Shown: positions 22,756 to 27,640 of the stretch, one piece after another | How positions within the stretch are numbered: the stretch's first letter is position 1 | How the letters are laid out: each line of letters opens with the position of its first letter | NCBI GenBank assembly: GCA_964643885.1 | Contig: CAZXUI010000062.1 | Coordinates: 1-27,640 of the forward strand | From: CAADGL01 sp964643885 | GTDB taxonomy: Bacteria; Planctomycetota; Phycisphaerae; UBA1845; Fen-1342 | Reading direction: 5' to 3' | Length of the DNA stretch: 27,640 bases | Position numbers and translations under genes: made by a program | The notes under the pieces: model-generated | What the model saw: the letters and a program-made list of their open reading frames with translations, nothing else | Told to the model about the DNA's origin: nothing | Databases searched by the model: none

Positions 22756-23679
22756 ATGCACGCGAATCTCAAAGCACTGCGAACGGCGATCCCGTACATC
22801 CGCGCCTACAAGGGCTGCGTCTTCGTCGTCAAGATCGGCGGCCAGCTCTGTCAGCCCGGCCCCGCGCTCGAAAACCTCGTCGAGCAGCTCGCCCTGCTCT
22901 ATCAGGTGGGCATCCGCATCGTGCTCGTCCACGGCGCCGGCGACCAGGCCAACGCGCTCGCGGCCCGGCTCAACGTTCCGCAGCGCCTCTTCGCCGGCCG
23001 CCGCATCACCGACGACGCCACACTCGACGTCGTCAAGATGGCCTTCGCCGGCACCGCCAATACCGACCTCGTCGCGGCTCTGCGAAAGGCGCACCTGCCC
23101 GGCGTCGGGCTCAGCGGCGTCGACGGCAACCTGCTGATCGCCCGCCGCCGCCCGCCCCAGAGCGCGACCGACCCATCGACCGGCGAAACACGCGAGATCG
23201 ACTTCGGACACGTCGGCGATATCGAGCACGCCTCGGCCGACCTCCTGCGGCACCTGCTGGCGCGCGACTACGTGCCCGTCGTCTGCTCGCTCGCCGCCGA
23301 TGCGGCCGGCCGCGTGCTCAACGTCAACGGCGACACGGTCGCCGCGCGGCTGGCGATCGCGATCGACGCCGCCAAGTACTTCCTCGTCACGCAGGTCGAC
23401 GGCGTCATGCGCGACGTGCGCGACGCCGCCACGCTCCAGTCGCACCTGGACCTCAACGACCTCGAGGGACTAATCGCCTCCGGGGCGATCGCCGGCGGCA
23501 TGCTCCCCAAGCTCGCCGCCTGCCGCGAGGCTCTGCTCGGCGGCGTGCCCAAGGTGCACATCATCAACGGCACCAAGCCCGACACGCTGCTGGCCGAGGT
23601 CTTCACCAACGAAGGCTGCGGCACGCTCCTCGTCCGCCGCCGCAATGAGCCCGCCCCCGCCGGAGCCGGCGTGACATGA
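22756..23679 (+). CDS. argB: N-acylglutamate kinase
   Basis: This 307-residue amino-acid kinase phosphorylates N-acylglutamate. Visible elements are VVKIGGQL with Lys26, LVHGAGDQANAL (57-68), the substrate-binding GRRITDDATLDVVK (81-94), LNVNGDTVAARLA (188-200) and GGMLPKL with Lys252. The second loop reads HGAG rather than the HGGG of most bacterial kinases. From memory, HGAG is seen in the kinase domains of the Xanthomonas/yeast NAGS-kinase group. The protein is kinase-only: no C-terminal GNAT domain follows. A 49-base gap separates it from argF', and its TGA overlaps the argE ATG. Confidence 0.92.
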   Translation: MHANLKALRTAIPYIRAYKGCVFVVKIGGQLCQPGPALENLVEQLALLYQVGIRIVLVHGAGDQANALAARLNVPQRLFAGRRITDDATLDVVKMAFAGTANTDLVAALRKAHLPGVGLSGVDGNLLIARRRPPQSATDPSTGETREIDFGHVGDIEHASADLLRHLLARDYVPVVCSLAADAAGRVLNVNGDTVAARLAIAIDAAKYFLVTQVDGVMRDVRDAATLQSHLDLNDLEGLIASGAIAGGMLPKLAACREALLGGVPKVHIINGTKPDTLLAEVFTNEGCGTLLVRRRNEPAPAGAGVT

Positions 23680-24788
23680 TCTCGCGCCTCCAGCGCTACG
23701 TCGCCACGCCCAGCCTCTCGCGCGAAGAGGCCGCCCTCGCCGACCTCGTCGCCGCGGATCTCGAAGCCGCCGGCCTGCGCGTCCGCCGCCAGGCGAATAA
23801 CCTCTGGACCGAGCTCGGCGACGCGCCCCGGCCGCGACTGCTGCTCAATTCGCACCTCGACACCGTGCCGCCGGGCGCCGGCTGGACGGGCGACCCCTTC
23901 TCGCCGCAGCTCCGCGACGGCCGGCTGACCGGCCTCGGCGCCAACGACGCTAAGGGCTGCGTCACCGCCATGATCGAGGCGGCAATCGCACTCTCCGACA
24001 CGCTGCATCGCGGCCGGCCGCTCGGCGGCACGCTCGTGCTGGCGCTGACGGCCGAAGAGGAGATCAGCGGCAACGGCCTCGGCACGATTCTCGAGCAGGT
24101 GCTTCCGATCGACGCGGCCATCGTCGGCGAGCCGACCGGCCTGACACCCATGACCGCCCAACGCGGGCTGCTGATCCTTCGCGCCGTCGCCCGCGGCCGC
24201 ACCGCCCACCCGGCCAACGCGCCGCCCGAGCGGGCGTCCAACGCGATCGTCGCCGCCGCGCGCGACATTGCCCGCCTCCAGGACTTCGACTGGGGCCCGC
24301 CCCATCCCCTGCTCGGCCGCACGCACGCGAACGTCACGAAGATCAAGGGCGGCGTGGCGCTCAACGTGATCCCCGACGCGTGCGAGTTCTTCATCGACGT
24401 CCGCACGACACCCGGCGAATCGCACCGCCAGCTCTGCGAGCGGCTGCGCCGTGTGCTCGAAAGCGAGCTGCACATCCGCAGCGAGCGGCTCGTGCCCGTC
24501 TCAACCGACACCAGCCAGCCGATCGTGCAGGCCGTGCTGCGCGCCCTGCCCGGCTCGCAACCCTCCGGAAGCCCGGCCATGAGCGACATGGTCTTCCTGG
24601 CCGGCACGCCCGCGGTCAAGATCGGCCCGGGCCAGTCGCCGCGCTCGCACACGCCCGATGAATATCTGCTGGTCGATGAATTGCACGCCGGCGCGGCCGC
24701 GTACGAACGCATCGCACGCGAGTTCTTCGCCGCAGAGGCGATCGCAAGCACCGGCGCCGCGGCCGCCGGCGGAGCCCGACGCACATGA
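23676..24788 (+). CDS. argE: M20-family N-acylornithine/N-acylcitrulline deacylase (ArgE-like)
   Basis: This 370-residue metallohydrolase removes the N-acyl group. M20 motifs are intact: LNSHLDTVPPG with His60 and catalytic Asp62, GLGANDAKGC with bridging Asp91, TAEEEISG with the catalytic/metal Glu cluster 127-129, GEPTGL with Glu152, and SHTPDEY near the end with the last metal His. In an acylornithine carbamoyltransferase pathway this enzyme acts on acylcitrulline, so that argG can use free citrulline. The 4-base ATGA overlaps with argB and argH indicate coupling. The similar LysK/DapE groups are less likely given the neighbours. Confidence 0.9.
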   Translation: MISRLQRYVATPSLSREEAALADLVAADLEAAGLRVRRQANNLWTELGDAPRPRLLLNSHLDTVPPGAGWTGDPFSPQLRDGRLTGLGANDAKGCVTAMIEAAIALSDTLHRGRPLGGTLVLALTAEEEISGNGLGTILEQVLPIDAAIVGEPTGLTPMTAQRGLLILRAVARGRTAHPANAPPERASNAIVAAARDIARLQDFDWGPPHPLLGRTHANVTKIKGGVALNVIPDACEFFIDVRTTPGESHRQLCERLRRVLESELHIRSERLVPVSTDTSQPIVQAVLRALPGSQPSGSPAMSDMVFLAGTPAVKIGPGQSPRSHTPDEYLLVDELHAGAAAYERIAREFFAAEAIASTGAAAAGGARRT

Positions 24789-26152
24789 CCGAATCCGCGA
24801 CACGTCTGTGGGACAAAGGCGGCCAGCTCGACCGGGTCGTCCATCGCTTCACCGTCGGCGACGATCCCGAGTGGGACATGCACCTCGTGCACTGGGATTG
24901 TCTCGGCTCGGCCGCTCACGCCCGCACGCTCCATCGCGCGAAGCTGCTCAGCGACGCGGACCTGGCCGCGCTGCTGGCCGGATTCGCGCAGATCGACGCG
25001 CTCCACCGCGGCGGCCGCTTCGCGATCCCGCGCGAATTGGAGGACTGCCACACCGCGATCGAGGCCCACCTGACGAAGACCTGCGGCGAGGCGGGCGGTC
25101 GGATTCACACCGGCCGCTCGCGAAATGACCAGGTCGCGACCGCGATGCGCCTGTTCATGCGCGACGCGGCGCTCGGCCTGACCGCGCGGCTGGAAGCCTT
25201 CGCGGCAACGCTCATCGCCCGGATCCGCCGCGACGGCGACACACCGATGCCCGGCTACACGCATCTCCAGCCGGCGATGCCGTCCAGCGTCGGCCAGTGG
25301 CTGCACGCGGCCGCGGAGGCCGCGCTCGACCAGCTGCGCGCCACGCTCGACCTGCTCAACCGGCTCGACGCCTGCCCGCTCGGCAGCGGCGCGGGCTTCG
25401 GCGTGCCGCTGCCGCTCGACCGCCGCTACACGGCCGAGCTGCTCGGCTTTGCGCGCGTGCAGCGCAGCCCGATCGACGTGCAGAACAGCCGCGGCCGCAT
25501 GGAGAGCTATTTCGTCCGCGTCGCGGCGGATGTCGGCGCGATCCTGGAGAAGCTGAGCTGGGACCTGATCCTGATGGCGACGGCCGAGTTCGGCATCGTC
25601 CGCCTGCCGGAGCGCTTCACGACCGGCTCTTCGATCATGCCGCAGAAACGCAATCCGGACGTGCTCGAACTGATGCGCGCCCGCTCGGCCCGCCTGCGCT
25701 CGCGCCTGCACGAGCTGGAGGCCGTCTGCGGCAAGCTGCCAAGCAGCTATCACCGTGATCTCCAGCTCACGAAGGAACCGGCCATTCGCTCAGCCGGCGA
25801 AATTACGGATATGCTGCGAATCGCCGCCAGCGTGATCGACGGCGTCGAGTTCGATCGTCAGCGCCTCGAGCAGCTCATGCGACCGGAGCTGTTCGCGACG
25901 GCTGCCGCCCTGGCGATGGTGCAGCGCGGCGTGCCATTTCGCGAGGCATATCGCGAAGTCGGCCGGAACGTGCGCGAAGGTAAGTTCGACGCGTCCGCCG
26001 CCGCAGGACTGCCGCAAGCCGGCCTGGTCGACCCCGCCACGATCGCCGAGCTCGAAGCGGACATCGCCTCGGCCCTCTCGAAAGTCAGGCAAATCGAACA
26101 GCGCGTCCGCGCGGCCGAAGCGGCGTTGCTGCCCGCTGCCACGTCTCCGTAA
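24785..26152 (+). CDS. argH: Argininosuccinate lyase
   Basis: This 455-residue enzyme splits argininosuccinate to arginine and fumarate, the last step of the pathway. Superfamily motifs are HTGRSRNDQVAT (108-119), PGYTHLQPA with His160, and the signature TTGSSIMPQKRNPD (279-292) with the catalytic Ser in the GSS loop. It is full length compared with the family. ATG 24785 overlaps the argE stop (ATGA). It is the last gene of the operon, followed by a hairpin repeat array rather than a clear intrinsic terminator. Confidence 0.95.
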   Translation: MTESATRLWDKGGQLDRVVHRFTVGDDPEWDMHLVHWDCLGSAAHARTLHRAKLLSDADLAALLAGFAQIDALHRGGRFAIPRELEDCHTAIEAHLTKTCGEAGGRIHTGRSRNDQVATAMRLFMRDAALGLTARLEAFAATLIARIRRDGDTPMPGYTHLQPAMPSSVGQWLHAAAEAALDQLRATLDLLNRLDACPLGSGAGFGVPLPLDRRYTAELLGFARVQRSPIDVQNSRGRMESYFVRVAADVGAILEKLSWDLILMATAEFGIVRLPERFTTGSSIMPQKRNPDVLELMRARSARLRSRLHELEAVCGKLPSSYHRDLQLTKEPAIRSAGEITDMLRIAASVIDGVEFDRQRLEQLMRPELFATAAALAMVQRGVPFREAYREVGRNVREGKFDASAAAGLPQAGLVDPATIAELEADIASALSKVRQIEQRVRAAEAALLPAATSP

Positions 26153-26180
26153 GCACCGCTCCCTACCACGACCCTTCCAT

Positions 26181-26380
26181 GGGGGACCGGTCTCTGACCG
26201 GTCTGAAACTCCTTCGGGGGACCGGTCTCTGATCGGTCTGAAACCCCTTCGGGGGACCGGTCTCTGACCGGTCTGAAACTCCTTCGGGGGACCGGTCTCT
26301 GATCGGTCTGAAACTCCTTCGGGGGACCGGTCTCTGACCGGTCTGAAACTCCTTCGGAGGACCGGTCTCTGACCGGTCTG
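26181..26380. repeat. Six tandem 35-bp hairpin repeats between argH and purQ
   Basis: Units start at 26181, 26216, 26251, 26286, 26321 and 26356, the last being partial. Each reads GGGGGACCGGTCTCTG, then ACCGGTC or ATCGGTC, then TGAAACTCCTTC. GACCGGTC-TCT-GACCGGTC makes a perfect hairpin in units 1, 3, 5 and 6; units 2 and 4 have GATCGGTC in the right arm, leaving one G-U pair in RNA. The core matches the first hairpin of the 70-bp units at 5242. There are no unique spacers, so it is not a CRISPR array. Lying between convergent genes, it could act as a bidirectional transcription or RNA-stability barrier. Confidence 0.88.
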
Positions 26381-26439
26381 TGGTCGACCCTCTGACTCCG
26401 GCCGCGAAACGCACGAGGGTTGTTCGCCCCCTGCTCCCC

Positions 26440-27222
26440 CTACGTGAAATACCGCACCGCCTGCGCAAAAAACGCCAGTCCGTCGCCCTCCTCCCGCCCC
26501 GGCCGCGACGTCCAGCTCGGGTGCTGCGTCGCGACCACGAACCGGTCCGGGTGCGGCATCAGCCCCAGCACGCGGCCCGTCTCGTCGCACAGACCCGCGA
26601 TGTCGCCCTGGCTGCCATTGGGGTTGTAGGGCTCGAAGGCGGGACCGGCCGCCGGCCCGGCCGGAACATAACGCAGCACCGCCTGCCCGCTTTCGAGCAC
26701 CCGCTTCAGATGCTGCTCGCTGGAAAAGACCACCCGCCCCTCGCCGTGGGCGATCGGCATTTCGTATCGCCGGCCGGGCTCGAGAAACGCACACGGCCGC
26801 GAGCCGGCCTCGAGGCACACCCAGCGGTCCTGAAACCCGGGCGGCTCATTGCCGGCGATCGTACATACCCGGGGCGAGCCGGCGGCATATGGGCCGGGCA
26901 GAAACCCCGCTTTGACAAGAACTTGCAGCCCGTTGCAGATGCCCAGAACCAGCCGCCCGGCCGCGATGAACTCCCCCACGCTGCCGGCCAGCAGGCGTTC
27001 GAGCTGGGCCGCGAAGATGCGGCCGGCGGAAATATCGTCGCCATAGCTGAACCCGCCGGGCAGCGTCAGGATCTGGTACTCCATCAGCCCGGCCGGCCGC
27101 TCGGCGAGGCTGCGAATATGGACGCGCTCCGGCACCGCGCCGGCCACGCTCCAGGCGTGCTCGGTCTCGAGGTCGCAGTTGGTCCCAGCGGCACGAAGGA
27201 TGATTGCACGGGGTCTGGCCAT
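26440..27222 (-). CDS. purQ: Phosphoribosylformylglycinamidine synthase, glutaminase subunit
   Basis: This 260-residue class I glutamine amidotransferase supplies ammonia to PurL in purine synthesis. RAAGTNCDLET at the start, LPGGFSYGDDISAG (54-67) and the nucleophile Cys96 in LGICNGLQ are typical. The catalytic His224 is in LMPHPDR, where most relatives have HPE, so an Asp replaces the usual triad Glu. It is longer than short PurQ proteins of about 225 residues. ATG 27222 is chosen because the conserved start follows it; the frame upstream runs into tandem repeats. No purL or purS is visible, and the gene converges on argH. Confidence 0.92.
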   Translation of the reverse strand: MARPRAIILRAAGTNCDLETEHAWSVAGAVPERVHIRSLAERPAGLMEYQILTLPGGFSYGDDISAGRIFAAQLERLLAGSVGEFIAAGRLVLGICNGLQVLVKAGFLPGPYAAGSPRVCTIAGNEPPGFQDRWVCLEAGSRPCAFLEPGRRYEMPIAHGEGRVVFSSEQHLKRVLESGQAVLRYVPAGPAAGPAFEPYNPNGSQGDIAGLCDETGRVLGLMPHPDRFVVATQHPSWTSRPGREEGDGLAFFAQAVRYFT

Positions 27223-27250
27223 GGCGCGTATTGTGGGGGCGACGAGCGAC

Positions 27251-27326
27251 CGGTGACAAGCGACCGGTGACAAGTGACAGGTGACAAGTGACAGGTGACG
27301 AGTGACAGATGGCAAGTGACAGGTCA
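27251..27326. repeat. 14-bp tandem repeats upstream of purQ
   Basis: Units begin at 27251, 27265, 27279, 27293 and 27307 with a remnant at 27321. The consensus is AGGTGACAAGTGAC, itself two related 7-mers. It starts 28 bases before the purQ start codon and so occupies the promoter/leader region of that gene. No promoter could be separated from it. Confidence 0.8.
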
Positions 27327-27369
27327 CCCCTGACCGCGTCCGCGCGCCTGATCAGAGCCGCGACCGTAA

Positions 27370-27500
27370 CAGGCTGTCGAAAAACTCGATCTCGCGCTGT
27401 TCGAATACGGAGTTTGCCCATCGAAACCCGGGGGTCAGACGCGACGCCAGGCGATCGATGGGCTGTCGAAAAACGCCAGCGCGACTTTTTCGACAGCCTG
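27370..27500. mobile_element. 131-bp MITE-like element with 15-bp terminal inverted repeats and GTAA target duplication
   Basis: The left end CAGGCTGTCGAAAAA (27370-27384) is the exact reverse complement of the right end (27486-27500). GTAA flanks both sides directly (27366-27369 and 27501-27504), as expected for a target-site duplication. A third copy of GGCTGTCGAAAAA lies inside at 27461-27473 and forms a second hairpin with the right end. There is no transposase. The end sequence resembles those of IS1182/IS5-type elements as I remember them, so it may be moved by a relative elsewhere in the genome. Confidence 0.65.
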
Positions 27501-27574
27501 GTAAGGGAGCGGGCCGGGGCTGGCACGCCCCCCCGCCCCCCCCGCAAGCGCCCGATTACATCCACCTGCACCCG

Positions 27575-27640
27575 TCACGCGCGGATGATCTGAGCGCGCG
27601 TCCGCGCGGGTGCCATGATCAACCGCAGCTTGCCCGTGCT
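27575..27640 (-). CDS. Possible C-terminal end of a gene running in from beyond the window
   Basis: On the minus strand an open frame enters at 27640 and stops at TGA (27577-27575), encoding 21 residues ending TRAQIIRA. Almost all codons end in G or C, as in real genes here. The opposite strand also shows an ATG at 27615 with good third positions but no ribosome binding site, so direction is uncertain. No family can be named from so little. Confidence 0.25.
   Translation of the reverse strand, partial: STGKLRLIMAPARTRAQIIRA

Noticed and set aside
19280..25753. Very long minus-strand frames (up to 809 residues) across the arginine operon
   Set aside because: They are out-of-frame mirrors of well-supported arg genes and have no recognisable domains or ribosome binding sites.
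16643..26152. LysW-type carrier-protein arginine route
   Set aside because: There is no LysW carrier or ArgX/LysX ATP-grasp ligase, and argC, B, D and E are of the standard free-intermediate type as far as can be read.
26181..26380. CRISPR array
   Set aside because: Units are directly adjacent without unique spacers, and no cas genes are present.
26163..26818. Repeat-containing minus-strand frames rich in FQTGQRPVP-like units
   Set aside because: They are produced by translating the 35-bp repeats, which stay open in all phases; no start signal or family supports them.
27309..27593. 94-residue plus-strand frame
   Set aside because: It runs through the tandem repeats and the MITE-like element, has no ribosome binding site and resembles no protein.

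Overview
The window is GC-rich bacterial DNA that most resembles a planctomycete (Planctomycetota). The evidence is a prepilin-type protein with an H-X9-DG-like tail, secreted proteins ending in paired Asp-rich EF-hand/dockerin-like repeats, a 23S rRNA operon not joined to a 16S gene, and short hairpin-forming intergenic repeats. A run of exactly 100 N inside one repeat array shows that this is a scaffolded assembly. The phylum call is an inference from gene content.

Layout. 1-2236 (minus): promoter, tRNA-Ile, a possible 27-residue membrane microprotein, tRNA-Ala, a boxB/boxA-like leader and the 5' part of 23S rRNA, with no 16S gene upstream. 2290-5069 (plus): a pseudopilin translationally coupled to a class C beta-lactamase-like serine hydrolase, then a BlaI/MecI repressor. 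5070-5744: repeats, the assembly gap and tRNA-Ser(CGA). 5759-9835 (minus): a secreted GH29 alpha-L-fucosidase and a P1B copper ATPase, with a zinc-ribbon gene divergent from the latter. 10706-16385 (minus): a HAF-repeat secreted protein, a methyltransferase, a secreted metzincin-like metalloprotease and a MarR regulator.

16643-26152 (plus) is a compact arginine operon: argR, argG, an unrecognised P-loop NTPase, argC, argD, argF', argB, argE, argH. Most junctions overlap by 4 or 17 bases, so the genes are probably co-transcribed and translationally coupled. The carbamoyltransferase belongs to the N-acyl-ornithine class (AOTCase/SOTCase), so the route runs through acyl-ornithine and acyl-citrulline, with ArgE removing the acyl group afterwards. 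Two features stand out. A dethiobiotin-synthetase/MobB-like P-loop protein sits between argG and argC, and no gene for the first acylation step (ArgA, ArgJ or a GNAT) is present. The carbamoyltransferase also has Ala at the position that, from memory, separates acetyl- from succinyl-ornithine enzymes. This is the best candidate in the window for an undescribed variant system.

26153-27640: a second hairpin repeat array between convergent argH and purQ, purQ (minus), 14-bp tandem repeats, a 131-bp MITE-like element with a 4-bp target duplication, and possibly the end of another gene. All functional calls come from reading motifs by eye; no database search was run.
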